The translations under genes and the position numbers were made by a program. 58,177 bases of DNA from Candidatus Bathyarchaeota archaeon (GTDB lineage Archaea > Thermoproteota > Bathyarchaeia > Bathyarchaeales > SOJC01), in the NCBI GenBank assembly GCA_023131225.1, contig JAGLZW010000017.1:1-58177 (forward strand). Reading direction: 5' to 3'. A model generated the notes under the pieces. That model was not told the DNA's origin. It ran no database searches and saw only the letters and a program-made list of their open reading frames with translations. Shown in pieces: positions 24,894 to 34,768 of the stretch; position 1 is the first letter of the stretch, and the number at the start of each line of letters is the position of its first letter.

Positions 24894-25553
24894 GTGGTCA
24901 GGAAGGGTGTTGCTGTTTGGATTTTAGGCTCTTTGACTTTTATAGCTGGGTTACATGTTCTAGACAGTTTTCTATGGTTAACAGGCAATGGAAGTGAACC
25001 GCTACTCTTGGCGATTTACCCATTCACTCGGCTGTTAGAGACCATTGATCCAATTGTTTACTTGCTCTGTTCCTCAGTGACAGTGTTTTTTCTTTGGGGT
25101 GGAACAACAGTAATTGCACTGCGAAATCCTATTGAAACATTTTTAGGGAAAGTGTTGGAGGACGGAAAGAAGGAAAATCAATCTGATGTGGAGTTGTTAG
25201 AGGCCAAAACGAGTATTTTGGAAATGATGAGTGAAACTTTGGAAAACAACAGCAGGTTGTTGTCTGGGTTGCGAGACGTTGTTTTCAATGTGCGTAGCGA
25301 GGTCTTGAATATTAGACCCTTAAACAAGAGCGTAGAAGGGTTGAAAAACGATGTTGAAAGGTTGAAGAAGATGATGAAACGCTTGGAGAGAGAGGTTAAG
25401 AGATATAAGTTGTGCCCAGCTTGTGGGCGAGAGGTATTGGCAGAGTTTAGAATATGTCCCTACTGTGGCGAGAATTTGCTGAAACCCGCAGTGGACAGCG
25501 GAGCGGTGATGTTAGCAGCCTTGCCGATATCGCATGCTAAGAAGAGGAAATGA
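24894..25553 (+). CDS. Membrane protein with coiled coil and C-terminal zinc ribbon
   Basis: 219 aa from GTG 24894 (GGAG nine bases upstream; TTG 24885 is too close to it). Two hydrophobic helices (residues 5-25 and 50-75) precede a coiled coil (ILEMMSETLENNSRLLSGL to KKMMKRLEREVKRY). A zinc ribbon LCPACGREVLAEFRICPYCG and a basic end follow. The order membrane anchor, coiled coil, zinc ribbon suggests a scaffold facing the cytoplasm. No known family. Divergent from the cupin gene. Confidence 0.6.
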   Translation: MVRKGVAVWILGSLTFIAGLHVLDSFLWLTGNGSEPLLLAIYPFTRLLETIDPIVYLLCSSVTVFFLWGGTTVIALRNPIETFLGKVLEDGKKENQSDVELLEAKTSILEMMSETLENNSRLLSGLRDVVFNVRSEVLNIRPLNKSVEGLKNDVERLKKMMKRLEREVKRYKLCPACGREVLAEFRICPYCGENLLKPAVDSGAVMLAALPISHAKKRK

Positions 25554-25775
25554 CGTGTGGGTTCGCCTTCATGGTATCACTAGATTTTACTTAGTTTCAA
25601 CTAAGTAGCCAACAGACACTAGGTGTGCATCTCATTCTACAGCGTGAATGGATGATGAACAGCAAAAATTATGCATTCCTTATGTTTTCATTTTCCTTCA
25701 AGATGCATCTTAAGCACAGCAAATATAAGTAACCCTTCATTATACAAATCCAAATTCACAAAGGAAAACCTCACC

Positions 25776-25970
25776 ATGACCGCAACCAAAACCACAACTA
25801 CGATACAAACACCCATCTGCACCAGCTGCAACCGCACCATACTCACAGGCACAAAAGCCACAAAATTCAACTGCCCAAATTGTAACGAAATAATCATCTG
25901 GCGATGCCAAAAATGCCGCAAATTCGGGCGCCATTATAGATGCCCAAAATGCGGATTTACGGGGCCATAA
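25776..25970 (+). CDS. Small four-CxxC zinc-finger protein (HVO_2753-like)
   Basis: 64 aa with CTSC, CPNC, CQKC and CPKC pairs, two zinc sites, and the ending CPKCGFTGP. Small archaeal zinc finger proteins of this pattern (HVO_2753 type) are known beside the gene for translation factor aEF-1beta, as seen here with a 2-nt gap. ATG 25776 follows AAGGAAAACC; a TATA-like AAATATAAG lies at 25721-25729. Probably a translation-associated or RNA-binding accessory (inference). Confidence 0.85.
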   Translation: MTATKTTTTIQTPICTSCNRTILTGTKATKFNCPNCNEIIIWRCQKCRKFGRHYRCPKCGFTGP

Positions 25971-25972
25971 AA

Positions 25973-26248
25973 GTGGCAAACGTAGTAATAAGCTACAAAA
26001 TTTTTCCAACAGGAATAGAAGTGGACTTTAATAAGCTGCAAAAGCAAATAGAGAAAGCCCTTCCGCCTCAAGCAAAAATTTACGCTGACTACCAAACAGA
26101 GCCCGTTGCTTTTGGCCTAAACGCTCTTATAGCCTACATTCGAATTCCAGAGGATGAAACTGGCATCTTAGATGAAGTGGAAAGAAATATAGAAAAAATT
26201 CCAACAGTGAGCCAGATTCAAACGCTTATGGTGAGAAGAACACGCTAA
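25973..26248 (+). CDS. Translation elongation factor aEF-1beta
   Basis: 91 aa from GTG 25973, two bases after the zinc finger stop. ANVVISYKIFPTGIEVDFNK, EPVAFGLNALIAYIRIP and IPTVSQIQTLMVRR match the archaeal guanine-nucleotide exchange factor for EF-1alpha. Length equals the archaeal norm (about 90). An open frame reaches back to 25940 but would overlap the upstream gene and add residues absent from the family. Read as a bicistron with the zinc finger gene. Confidence 0.9.
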   Translation: MANVVISYKIFPTGIEVDFNKLQKQIEKALPPQAKIYADYQTEPVAFGLNALIAYIRIPEDETGILDEVERNIEKIPTVSQIQTLMVRRTR

Positions 26249-26265
26249 TGCCTATTAGCTTGTAA

Positions 26266-26276
26266 TATTTATAAGT
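26266..26276 (+). promoter_or_regulatory. TATA box for cdc48
   Basis: ATATTTATAAG lies 60-70 bp before the TTG start at 26336 and just past the EF-1beta stop, so cdc48 is probably its own transcription unit with a leader of about 35 bases. Confidence 0.4.
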
Positions 26277-26335
26277 CACATGACCCTTTTCGACTTCGTA
26301 AACTTCACAATCATATCAAAAAAGAAGGCGTAAAT

Positions 26336-28507
26336 TTGAGTGAAATACAGCTCCGCGTAGGGGATGCAAAACAACGAGATGTAGGTCGTGGCATAGCCCG
26401 CCTAGACCAAGAAACCATGCAAAAACTCGGCATAAGCGCTGGCGACGTCATAGAAATCACAGGCAAACGAACAACGAGCGCCATTGCCTGGCCCGCGTAC
26501 AGCGAAGACCAAGATCGGGGCATAATCCGCATAGACGGCTTCGCACGCAAAAACGCGAGTGTTGCCATAAACGAATATGTTGCAATCAAACCAGCTGCGG
26601 TAAAGAACGCGACAAATGTAGTTCTAGCGCCTGTTGATATGCGCTTAAACGTAGACGAGGACTTTACAAACTTTGTTAAAAACCGTTTAATGGAACGCAC
26701 CTTCGTCGAAGGCGACACAACACTAGTGATGATGCTCGGGCACGCTATACCCTTCACAGTAACAAAAAGCCGTCCTCATGGAATAGTTCGCATCACAAAA
26801 GACACACATTTCCAAATACTTAACGAACCAGCTCCAGAAACAAAAGGACTTCCTCACACCACTTACGAAGACATAGGCGGTCTACACGAAGAAATGCAAC
26901 GTGTAAGAGAAATGGTAGAGCTGCCACTGCGGCATCCAGAACTTTTTCAACGTCTAGGAATAGATCCTCCTAAAGGTGTTCTACTCCACGGTCCACCAGG
27001 TTGCGGTAAGACCTTGCTAGCAAGAGCCGTGGCAAATGAATCAGAAGCAAATTTCGCTTCCATAAACGGTCCAGAAATAATGAGCAAATTCTATGGTGAA
27101 TCAGAAGCAAGACTACGAGAGATTTTTCAGCAAGCGCAGCAAAACTCTCCAAGCATCATATTTATCGACGAGTTAGATGCAATTGCGCCAAAAAGGGAAG
27201 AAGTCACAGGTGAAGTTGAAAGACGAGTAGTTGCACAACTCTTAGCTCTCATGGATGGTTTGAGCGGAAGAGGGAACGTGATCGTCATAGGTGCCACCAA
27301 CCGACCCCAAGCCCTTGATCCTGCACTTCGAAGACCAGGCCGCTTCGACCGAGAGATAGAAATAGGTGTTCCAGATAAGAAGGACCGCCACGAAATCATG
27401 CAAATTCACACACGCGGTATGCCCCTAGCAGAAGACGTTGACCTGAAGAAACTATCTGGAATGACCCATGGCTACACAGGAGCAGATATGGCTGCCTTGA
27501 GCAGAGAAACAGCGATGAAGTCTCTGAGACGATATCTCCCCGAAATAAACTTAGAAGAAGAACATATTCCCCCCGCAGTTTTAGAAAAGATGGAAGTACG
27601 TATGGAAGACTTTCTTAACGCCTACAAAGAAATAACTCCTACTGCCATGCGAGAAGTATATATAGAAACACCTACGGTGAACTGGACTGACATAGGCGGG
27701 TTGGAAGAGGTAAAACATGAGCTAATAGAAGCAGTTGAATGGCCCATAAAAAACCCAGAAGTTTTCAGCCGGTTGGGCATAACACCGCCAAAGGGCATTC
27801 TCTTATTTGGGCCGCCTGGGTGCGGCAAGACTATGCTGGCAAGAGCAGTAGCAACAGAAAGCGAAGCAAACTTCATTACAATAAAAGGCCCAGAGATCTT
27901 CAGTAAGTGGGTTGGAGAGTCGGAAAAAGCCATAAGAGAAGTATTCCGGAAAGCGAGAATGGCCGCACCAGCAGTGATTTTCTTTGATGAATTTGACTCT
28001 CTTGTACCTAGAAGAGGTATGGGTCTCGCCGATAGCGGCGTCACAGAACGCGTTATCAGTCAGCTTCTAACAGAGATGGACGGCATAACGACCTTGGAAG
28101 ATGTAGTTGTCATCGCGGCCTCAAATCGACCTGACATTATAGATCGTGCTGTGCTACGTCCGGGACGCTTTGACCGACTTATCTATGTACCCGAGCCAGA
28201 TGAGCAGGCTAGACTGAAGATGTTCAAAATCTATACAAAAGATATGCCTTTGGCTGAAGATGTTGATTTAGAGGCTCACGCTAAGACAACGAAGGGTTAC
28301 AGTGGAGCGGACATTCAAGCACTCTGCCGTGAGGCTGGGTTGAACGCTCTGAGAAAAAGTATAACTTCAGAACTGGTGACACTAGCGGATTTCAAGGCCG
28401 CAGTAAATCAGATAGGGCCAACAATTTCACCTGATATGGAAATATGGTATAAAGGATTTGTCAAACAGATAAGAAGAGTGCAGAAACCTACAACACCTGT
28501 GGCGTAG
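26336..28507 (+). CDS. cdc48: Cdc48/VAT-type AAA ATPase with two ATPase rings
   Basis: 723 aa from TTG 26336. The N-terminal double-psi barrel ([19 protein letters not shown]) and beta-clam are followed by two AAA domains. Each has Walker A GPPGCGKT (about 218 and 495), Walker B ([12 protein letters not shown] and [12 protein letters not shown]), and second-region arginines with [13 protein letters not shown] and [15 protein letters not shown] unfolds proteins and feeds the 20S proteasome, whose alpha subunit is encoded at 32035. Full length, no defects. The C-terminus PTTPVA lacks a clear HbYX motif. Confidence 0.95.
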   Translation: MSEIQLRVGDAKQRDVGRGIARLDQETMQKLGISAGDVIEITGKRTTSAIAWPAYSEDQDRGIIRIDGFARKNASVAINEYVAIKPAAVKNATNVVLAPVDMRLNVDEDFTNFVKNRLMERTFVEGDTTLVMMLGHAIPFTVTKSRPHGIVRITKDTHFQILNEPAPETKGLPHTTYEDIGGLHEEMQRVREMVELPLRHPELFQRLGIDPPKGVLLHGPPGCGKTLLARAVANESEANFASINGPEIMSKFYGESEARLREIFQQAQQNSPSIIFIDELDAIAPKREEVTGEVERRVVAQLLALMDGLSGRGNVIVIGATNRPQALDPALRRPGRFDREIEIGVPDKKDRHEIMQIHTRGMPLAEDVDLKKLSGMTHGYTGADMAALSRETAMKSLRRYLPEINLEEEHIPPAVLEKMEVRMEDFLNAYKEITPTAMREVYIETPTVNWTDIGGLEEVKHELIEAVEWPIKNPEVFSRLGITPPKGILLFGPPGCGKTMLARAVATESEANFITIKGPEIFSKWVGESEKAIREVFRKARMAAPAVIFFDEFDSLVPRRGMGLADSGVTERVISQLLTEMDGITTLEDVVVIAASNRPDIIDRAVLRPGRFDRLIYVPEPDEQARLKMFKIYTKDMPLAEDVDLEAHAKTTKGYSGADIQALCREAGLNALRKSITSELVTLADFKAAVNQIGPTISPDMEIWYKGFVKQIRRVQKPTTPVA

Positions 28508-28521
28508 GAGATGTTGTTAAA

Positions 28522-28770
28522 ATGACTGTCAAAACTTGGAAACCCCACCCTCTTTCCACGGTAATCGTAGAACTACTACAACGCAAAGGACCTACAACTG
28601 ATGCTGAACTGCACGACATGGTCAAGGAAGTTCGTGGTGACTTAGGATTCAGCGTCTTGAACAAGGAGCTAATGCGATTGGAAATAAAGGGTATAATCCA
28701 TGTTTCTGCTCTTGCAAGAGGCAAACGACGAGTGGAATTGCGCAAAGTGAGGAGAAGAAAAAGCACGTAA
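28522..28770 (+). CDS. Small winged-helix protein downstream of cdc48
   Basis: 82 aa: PLSTVIVELLQRKGPTTDAE, VLNKELMRLEIKGII and a basic tail VELRKVRRRKST form a compact winged helix. It begins 14 bp after the cdc48 stop and is probably cotranscribed. I do not recognise a named family; small winged-helix proteins of this kind are common in TACK archaea. Nucleic-acid binding is likely from fold and charge. Confidence 0.7.
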   Translation: MTVKTWKPHPLSTVIVELLQRKGPTTDAELHDMVKEVRGDLGFSVLNKELMRLEIKGIIHVSALARGKRRVELRKVRRRKST

Positions 28771-28805
28771 GAACGGGGCTTTGTTGATTTTTGTTATTCC
28801 CCTTT

Positions 28806-29075
28806 CTAACCTTCTGTGGAAGCTCCTCTTGCTGCTCGTTTTGCCGTAGCGCCTAGTTTAGTTGAAGGCGTATAGGCTCCTCCAGTGAAGGTAAACCCGC
28901 ATTTTCTGCATTCCCAAACTCCAACACTTTGGCGTTTCACAGTAGACGCGTGGCATTGAGGGCATCTGTGTCGCTTTTTGGTCTCTGTCACCACTTCGAT
29001 ATATCTTTTCCTTACAGTTGCACCGTATCGGCTCTTCAACCCTCCTGTTGGGCCGATCTTCTTTGTTTTTCCCAT
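28806..29075 (-). CDS. rpl37ae: Large-subunit ribosomal protein L37Ae (eL43)
   Basis: 89 aa: GPTGGLKSRYGATVRKRY, then the zinc ribbon CPQC...CRKC (RHRCPQCHASTVKRQ, WECRKCGFTF) and FTGGAYTPSTKLG. All hallmarks of eL43 are present at standard length. It starts two bases after the rrp42 stop and closes the exosome operon, a conserved archaeal order. Confidence 0.95.
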   Translation of the reverse strand: MGKTKKIGPTGGLKSRYGATVRKRYIEVVTETKKRHRCPQCHASTVKRQSVGVWECRKCGFTFTGGAYTPSTKLGATAKRAARGASTEG

Positions 29076-29077
29076 TG

Positions 29078-29866
29078 TTACTTCACCAGCAGTTTGCGTA
29101 TTTCTGAAGCTTTTTCTTTAGCGATTTTTGCTGCTTCCAAGATATATTCTGTGGTAAAATAGCCAGTTCCTCCCTTCTGAACGGCGCATATTTTTCCTTC
29201 TTTTTCAATGGTTATCGTCAGTCTAGCGTCCATAACCTGTTCTTCCTCTAGCCAAGGATCAACAGCAAGTTTGCCATTTATCTTTGCGAACGTTACTGCT
29301 ATGGGGTAGTTTTGCATCGGTAATGGAGTGTAGCCTGGTTTTACCTTGACTTCTCCTTCTTCAACTTCGTACTTGAACATCTTTGTGTTCAATAAAGCTG
29401 CTAGCGTTGCGATAGCTGAAGCGTCAATGAGGTTTCCGTCATAGTTGAGCACATAGACATCAACGAATACTATGAGTACATTTTTCCCTGGTTCTAGGCA
29501 GAGCTTTTCAAGGTCTATGGCTTTTGACTCTCGTATACCTCTGTCTACTACTCTTGCGAGTTCAATAGCGTCTTCTTTTGGGGGACCAGGTTCGAATGTT
29601 GGTGATGCCAGGGGAACAAGCTCAACGTTTACTGTTAAGACCCCTTCGTTTGGAGTGTCTGGGAAAGGTTTGCCGATTCCAATTTTTACTCCCACCAAGA
29701 CTTCAGTTTTACCCAAAAGAACACGTGCTGAGCCTTCTGCTTTTTCGATGACGCCCATTTCCACTTTGATTTCACGGTAATCGTTTAACTCTCTTCCATC
29801 TAATCTCTTACCTTTACTCATTAGTTGGGCGATTTGTTGCTGTTTTACACGTATAATCATTGACAT
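29078..29866 (-). CDS. rrp42: Exosome complex RNase PH-like subunit Rrp42
   Basis: 262 aa, RNase PH fold: KRLDGRELNDYREIKVEMG, GSARVLLGKTEVLVGVKIG and NYDGNLIDASAIATLAALL. Rrp42 is the structural partner of Rrp41 in the hexameric exosome ring and lacks the catalytic aspartates but helps bind RNA. Its ATG overlaps the rrp41 stop (TAATG), so the two are translationally coupled, which suits their 1:1 assembly. Confidence 0.95.
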   Translation of the reverse strand: MSMIIRVKQQQIAQLMSKGKRLDGRELNDYREIKVEMGVIEKAEGSARVLLGKTEVLVGVKIGIGKPFPDTPNEGVLTVNVELVPLASPTFEPGPPKEDAIELARVVDRGIRESKAIDLEKLCLEPGKNVLIVFVDVYVLNYDGNLIDASAIATLAALLNTKMFKYEVEEGEVKVKPGYTPLPMQNYPIAVTFAKINGKLAVDPWLEEEQVMDARLTITIEKEGKICAVQKGGTGYFTTEYILEAAKIAKEKASEIRKLLVK

Positions 29867-30603
29867 TATTCTTTCACTTCCTCCTTTACGACCACATATT
29901 TCGTCTTTAACGCTTCTTTTTGCATCTTATAGAGTTGTGTGCACCCCTCAAGAGAGAGCTTAATGGCTTTTTCAAATTCTTCAAGCGTTAATTGACCGTC
30001 CATCTGAAGCAGTGTTATGGCGTTTAGGTTTGGCATATATGCTAGAGGAACGTCTGCTTCCCCTTCTTTGTCTTCGCTGTCATTTAAGTCAAGAACAAGC
30101 TGCCCTTCTAATTTTCCTGCAGCGCAAGCCGCTGTCAAGTCTCGCATGGGAACACCTGCATCTGCCAAAGCTAATGAAGCCGCTGTTATTCCTGCGCATC
30201 TTGTGCCGCCGTTTGCTTGTAGGACTTCTATGAAAAGGTCTATGGATGTTCGAGGATAGTATTCTAGAAAGATTGATGGTTCTAAGGCCTCTCGTATCAC
30301 TTTCGAAAGTTCTACTTCTCTTCTTGAAGGAGCGGGCGACTTTCTCTCATCCACGGAAAAAGGCGCCATGTGATATCGGCATCTCAATCGAGAACGGTCG
30401 GGTAAAGCAAGATGTTTTGGATGAACTTCATGAGGTCCATAAACTGCCGTTAAAATCTTATTCTTCCCCTGCTCAATATATGCTGAGCCGTCTGCATTGC
30501 TAAGAATGCCAATTTGTATCGTTGTTGGTCTTAACTCGTTAAATTTCCTTCCGTCTATTCTAACACTATCTTTGTCAATCAATTTTCCTTCTGCTTTAGG
30601 CAT
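29866..30603 (-). CDS. rrp41: Exosome complex catalytic exoribonuclease Rrp41
   Basis: 245 aa from ATG 30603, with GGAAGGTG nine bases upstream; GTG 30615 is less likely. Motifs: [37 protein letters not shown], then [21 protein letters not shown] and [20 protein letters not shown], which bears the catalytic acidic residues. It degrades or tails RNA phosphorolytically. It overlaps the end of rrp4 by 8 nt. Confidence 0.95.
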   Translation of the reverse strand: MPKAEGKLIDKDSVRIDGRKFNELRPTTIQIGILSNADGSAYIEQGKNKILTAVYGPHEVHPKHLALPDRSRLRCRYHMAPFSVDERKSPAPSRREVELSKVIREALEPSIFLEYYPRTSIDLFIEVLQANGGTRCAGITAASLALADAGVPMRDLTAACAAGKLEGQLVLDLNDSEDKEGEADVPLAYMPNLNAITLLQMDGQLTLEEFEKAIKLSLEGCTQLYKMQKEALKTKYVVVKEEVKE

Positions 30604-31300
30604 TTTTAATTTCACCTTCCTTTTCTTTTTTCAACATTTCTGCTACGCGATCGGTTAGACCACTTGTGTGGGACTCGTCTTCTATTTTGCGGATAGCCAT
30701 GGCTGCAAGCTGCTCGTCCTCTAAGTTCTTGCCGCTTATAAGCACCACTCCGTTTTGGCCTAAAAGAATTTGACATCCTGTCTCACGTTTTATCATGCTT
30801 ATCATTGAACCTTTTCTACCGATAATTCGCGGGATTTTCGTCGAAGTGATTTCAATGATTTGACCACGAGTAATTTTTCCAAGACCAGGCTCTCGTACTG
30901 TCAGAAGCGGGTCGCGGGTTCTGTCGTAAGACACAATTTTGGCTATAACTAGGTCTCCAACATCGAAGATGGATGATAGTTCGTTTTTCTGAGGGCGGTA
31001 TGACCGCTCCATGACGTCTGAAGCACGTAGGACCGCTGGATAAGGTGCATCGATATCTAGGATCCATCCCCCTAGTGTTAATCCTACCACTTTTCCGATC
31101 ACGGTGTCTCCAACTTTTGGAATATAGAACGATTTCAAAGCGACAACGCTGACTTTTCGTTCTTCATATTCTACTAGTCCAACACGAGTTGCGTACAGTT
31201 TTTCATTTTCTTTGAATGTGTTCTCACCAGCTATGTAGTTTCCTTCGGCTACTAAATCGCCGGGAGTTACAAGTTGTCGTCTTTCATAAAATGTGGGCAT
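30596..31300 (-). CDS. rrp4: Exosome complex RNA-binding cap subunit Rrp4
   Basis: 234 aa with N-terminal, S1 and KH domains: [20 protein letters not shown], then the S1 barrel ([20 protein letters not shown]), and the KH/GXXG region [20 protein letters not shown]. Rrp4 forms the cap that channels RNA into the Rrp41-Rrp42 ring. Co-oriented and nearly contiguous with SBDS and rrp41. Confidence 0.95.
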   Translation of the reverse strand: MPTFYERRQLVTPGDLVAEGNYIAGENTFKENEKLYATRVGLVEYEERKVSVVALKSFYIPKVGDTVIGKVVGLTLGGWILDIDAPYPAVLRASDVMERSYRPQKNELSSIFDVGDLVIAKIVSYDRTRDPLLTVREPGLGKITRGQIIEITSTKIPRIIGRKGSMISMIKRETGCQILLGQNGVVLISGKNLEDEQLAAMAIRKIEDESHTSGLTDRVAEMLKKEKEGEIKNA

Positions 31301-31333
31301 TTTTTCGCCACCATTCCTTTTTTTAACCTTTTT

Positions 31334-32020
31334 CTACATCTTTTTTGCTTCTGCGGTTCCTTTTGTTAGTTCTCCAAGTTTGTCCAGGAATGGTCCGTAG
31401 AGACCTGCTGGCATTTCGATTATGGAGAACCATGAGCCGTCTGCGCGCCATTCTTCACGTTTAATCGTGCCATAACCTTTGATTGTTCCATAGGCTTTTG
31501 CGGCGTATTCTGGGGGGATTCGCACTTTAACTTGGATTTGCTCTATTTTGAGTGGGAGAATCGGACGTAGAAGTTTGATTATGTCTTTTGCTTGTTCTTC
31601 AGCTTCTTTGAAAGGATCTATTGAGTAGTGGATCTGTTCCATTGCTTGTTCGATGCGTAAGGGTGGGTGAGGCAGGTTTGTTTTAGGGTCAACCGCTTGT
31701 CGTGCTATGAAAGCAATTATCTGTCTTCGTTTCTCTGCGGTTAGTTGTCTCCTCTGGTCTGTTGTCAGCTGTAGATTTCCTTTTCTCAGTATTATTTCCG
31801 CGATTTTTCGAATGTCTGTTGTTTTAAAAGCAGTTTCAAGTTTGCCTTCGCTTGCCTTTGTGCCCTTGTTAGCATCAGTAAATATTGTGTCTGTAACTAA
31901 GACTTCAGATATTGACGTGGTTTTGCCCATTGTATAGTTTCGGGCGGGTTGCGGTTTAACTAGGATTTCGAAGCGTTCACCGTCGCGGGTTATGCGCGCA
32001 ACGGTGTATCGTTCACTCAT
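31334..32020 (-). CDS. sbds: SBDS ribosome maturation protein (Sdo1 homolog)
   Basis: 228 aa: YTVARITRDGERFEILVKP, FTDANKGTKASEGKLETAF and QAVDPKTNLPHPPLRIEQAM are the SBDS N-terminal and linker signatures; the C-terminal domain ends in the ferredoxin-like fold (GSWFSIIEMPAGLY). SBDS helps release the anti-association factor aIF6 from the large subunit. Position between psmA and rrp4 is the classical archaeal order. Confidence 0.95.
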   Translation of the reverse strand: MSERYTVARITRDGERFEILVKPQPARNYTMGKTTSISEVLVTDTIFTDANKGTKASEGKLETAFKTTDIRKIAEIILRKGNLQLTTDQRRQLTAEKRRQIIAFIARQAVDPKTNLPHPPLRIEQAMEQIHYSIDPFKEAEEQAKDIIKLLRPILPLKIEQIQVKVRIPPEYAAKAYGTIKGYGTIKREEWRADGSWFSIIEMPAGLYGPFLDKLGELTKGTAEAKKM

Positions 32021-32034
32021 TTCAGCATTTCACT

Positions 32035-32757
32035 CTACTCTACGGTCTTCATGTATTTCTCGACTTCTTCGTCTGGTAGTGCCTGGTAAGTTTTTGTAGT
32101 TGTGGGTACTATGCTGATCTTGACTCTAAGCTGTTCTTCCCTAGCTTCAAGCGCTTTTCTGAGACATTTCACGGTGAGTTTTATGGCGTCTTCCAAGCCT
32201 AAGTCTTTACGGTATTCCTCTTTTAGGATGCCTTCAACTGTTTCTCTTCCAACGCCCACTGCAATTGCTTTGTAGGCTCTGTATGTTCCGCTGGGGTCTG
32301 TAGAGAAGAGGCGGTTACCTGTCTTGTCGATGCCGCCGAAGATTATAGAGACTCCAAAGGGACGCACTCCGGCGTGTTGTGTATAAAGTTGCTTTATGTC
32401 GCCTATGCGTTTGGAGATTATTTCAACGTCGATGGGCTCGTCGTACATTAATCTGTTACTTTGGCAGTATACACGTGCTTGGTCGATTAGAATTCGTGCA
32501 TCAGAGCCTAAACCAACGACTGCCGCACCAATATGGCTGTCTACTGCGAAGATTTTCCATGTGAAGCTTGAGTCTTGTAGTTTTGATTCAATTTTTTCTT
32601 CTGCACCTAAAACTACGCCTTCTGGGCAGACTATTCCTAGTATGGTTGCTCCTCGGTTTACTGTTTCGAGGGCGTATTCTACCTGAAATAAGCGGCCATC
32701 TGGGGAGAACACGGTTATGGCTCGGTCGTATGCTCCTGGTGCCGCAAATATAGACAA
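32035..32757 (-). CDS. psmA: 20S proteasome alpha subunit
   Basis: 240 aa. AYDRAITVFSPDGRLFQVEY is the alpha-subunit gate/N-terminal helix, then RGATILGIVCPEGVVLGAEE and RPFGVSIIFGG. I place the start at TTG 32757 because GAGGTGA lies eight bases upstream; GTG 32769 overlaps that very element. First gene of the proteasome-exosome operon; an AT-rich TATA-like element lies near 32814-32823. Works with the Cdc48/VAT unfoldase encoded nearby; no beta subunit is in the window. Confidence 0.95.
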   Translation of the reverse strand: MSIFAAPGAYDRAITVFSPDGRLFQVEYALETVNRGATILGIVCPEGVVLGAEEKIESKLQDSSFTWKIFAVDSHIGAAVVGLGSDARILIDQARVYCQSNRLMYDEPIDVEIISKRIGDIKQLYTQHAGVRPFGVSIIFGGIDKTGNRLFSTDPSGTYRAYKAIAVGVGRETVEGILKEEYRKDLGLEDAIKLTVKCLRKALEAREEQLRVKISIVPTTTKTYQALPDEEVEKYMKTVE

Positions 32758-32956
32758 CTGTATTTTCACCTCACGCAGACATTACTCATTTGCTTGACAA
32801 GAATCAGCAAGCTATACTAAAAACCTTTTCGTATAAGTTCGCATGTCAGAATACCCAGTCAAGAGTGGTAGTTAACCTTTTTCGCATAGCCATTTTGCGA
32901 GTTTATGGTAAGGCTTATTTTGTGTCTTCAACGCTTCTATTAAATGGTGCCACGTT

Positions 32957-33994
32957 TTGGGAGTTAATCTTAAGGTTTTAGTGCCAAAAACTCAAGTTGA
33001 TCTGCAAAACCTCGCTGGAAAATCCATCGCTATCGACGCCTACAATGCTCTCTACCAATTTCTGGCAATTATCCGCCAACCTGACGGCACTCCCCTGAAG
33101 AATAGCACTGGCAGAGTCACCAGCCATCTTAGCGGTCTGCTCTACCGCACCTCAAACCTCGTCGAAATGGGCATAAAAGTCGCCTATGTCTTCGATGGTG
33201 CCCCACCAGCCCTAAAAAAAGTTGAAATAAAACGGCGAATAAAGATAAAAGAAGAAGCTACTGTCAAGTATGAAAAAGCTTTGACAGAGGGCAGGATTGA
33301 AGAAGCCCGCACCTACGCTCAAGCCACATCCCGATTGAAAGACTACATGGAACAAGATAGCAAACGACTCTTAACGCTCATGGGCATTCCATGGATTCAA
33401 GCACCAAGCGAAGGAGAAGCCCAAGCCGCATACATGAATAAAAAAGAAGTCTCAGATTTCTGCGCCAGCCAAGACTATGATTCACTTCTATTCGGCGCCC
33501 CAACTCTAATCCGCAACGTAACAATAAGCTGCAGACGCAAACTTCCAAGAAAACCAGTATATGTAGAAGTCGTTCCAGAAGTCATTGAACTCAGCAAAGT
33601 CTTAACCGAACTGGGCATAACACACGAGCAGCTGGTAGAAATAGGTATCCTTGTCGGCACAGACTACAACCCAAAAGGAGTAAAAGGCATCGGTCCAAAA
33701 ACAGCCCTAAAACTCATCAAAGAACACGGCAGCCTTGATGAATTGCTACGAACATCATTAAAAAATAAAGAATTCCCAGCCAACCATCAACGAATAAAAG
33801 ACATATTTCTCCACCCAAAAGTCACAGACAATTACAGCCTAGAATGGCGCGAGCCTGACACAGGAGGCGTTGTGGATTTTCTTTGCAGAGAACATGACTT
33901 CACAGAAGGCAGAGTAAGAAAAGCTTTAGAAAAGATGAGTAAGGGAATAAAGGAAGAGAAAGCCAAAACCACTCTGGATGCATTCTTCGGGTAA
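32957..33994 (+). CDS. fen: FEN-1 flap endonuclease, canonical copy
   Basis: 345 aa from TTG 32957 (GVNLKVLVPKTQVDL). The catalytic acids are in standard contexts: IAIDAYNALYQFLAIIR (D27), YVFDGAPPALKK, APSEGEAQAAY, CASQDYDSLLFG and GTDYNPKGVKGIGPKTALKL. The C-terminus KTTLDAFFG is a PCNA-interacting peptide. The consensus contexts suggest this is the housekeeping FEN-1, the copy at 11670 being the diverged paralog. Divergent from psmA and convergent with pcm (5 bp apart). Confidence 0.95.
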   Translation: MGVNLKVLVPKTQVDLQNLAGKSIAIDAYNALYQFLAIIRQPDGTPLKNSTGRVTSHLSGLLYRTSNLVEMGIKVAYVFDGAPPALKKVEIKRRIKIKEEATVKYEKALTEGRIEEARTYAQATSRLKDYMEQDSKRLLTLMGIPWIQAPSEGEAQAAYMNKKEVSDFCASQDYDSLLFGAPTLIRNVTISCRRKLPRKPVYVEVVPEVIELSKVLTELGITHEQLVEIGILVGTDYNPKGVKGIGPKTALKLIKEHGSLDELLRTSLKNKEFPANHQRIKDIFLHPKVTDNYSLEWREPDTGGVVDFLCREHDFTEGRVRKALEKMSKGIKEEKAKTTLDAFFG

Positions 33995-33999
33995 AACGC

Positions 34000-34683
34000 T
34001 TAAACCTTATGACCAAAACGCCCTGTCAAGGGCACAAAAGCCACTCCACCCAAATTCTCTCTAGCCAAACTACCATCAGCACCTTTACGTATACGAATTA
34101 AAGACTGAAACAAGTGAACATTACCAACAGGAGTAACTAAAACACCCCCAATCTTAAGCTGTTTCACAAGAGGAGGAGGGATCTCAGGAGCGGCTGCAGT
34201 TACTAAAATGCGGTCATAAGGACTCTGATCGGGATAGCCTAATGAACCGTCTCCATGAATCACAGTCACGCGATCACCGAACCCGTGACGCATAATATTC
34301 TCCCTAGCAAGCCGTGCCAACTCAGCTACAATTTCCACAGTGTAAACGTGTCCCCGCCCCGATCTTGAGGCATCCTTCGGCGCCACAATCTCTGCGATAG
34401 TTGCGGCATGCCACCCACAGCCAGCGCCAACCTCCAAGACACGATGCCCCAACTCCAACTCCAACGCTTCGTTCATAATAGCAACCATGTGAGGCGCACT
34501 AACTGTTTGTCCGTTGCCTATCGGCAATGGTGCATCTACTGACGCATATTCGACCGAACGTTCGGGTAAAAAGAGGACGCGGGGCACTTGTTTCATTGCA
34601 CGAATGGCGTCCAAGGAACGGAGAGCCTTCTCGTTAGCAAGGTTGTCAACCAGTTGCTCCCAAGCACTTGTATCTCTTTTCAT
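34000..34683 (-). CDS. pcm: Protein-L-isoaspartate O-methyltransferase
   Basis: 227 aa. VPRVLFLPERSVEYASVDAP and LPIGNGQTVSAPHMVAIMNE form the substrate region, VLEVGAGCGWHAATIAEIV the SAM site, and YDRILVTAAAPEIPPPLVKQ and LKIGGVLVTPVG follow. The enzyme methylates isoaspartyl residues to start repair of aged proteins. Length and motifs are standard. Alone on its strand between fen and glmS. Confidence 0.95.
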   Translation of the reverse strand: MKRDTSAWEQLVDNLANEKALRSLDAIRAMKQVPRVLFLPERSVEYASVDAPLPIGNGQTVSAPHMVAIMNEALELELGHRVLEVGAGCGWHAATIAEIVAPKDASRSGRGHVYTVEIVAELARLARENIMRHGFGDRVTVIHGDGSLGYPDQSPYDRILVTAAAPEIPPPLVKQLKIGGVLVTPVGNVHLFQSLIRIRKGADGSLARENLGGVAFVPLTGRFGHKV

Positions 34684-34768
34684 CTCTTAGCAGGCTCCTC
34701 TCACTTTACAATATTGCTAAGGTTCCTTAAGTACTTGAAATTGGAGAAGTGGAGGGCGAGGAAGCGTA

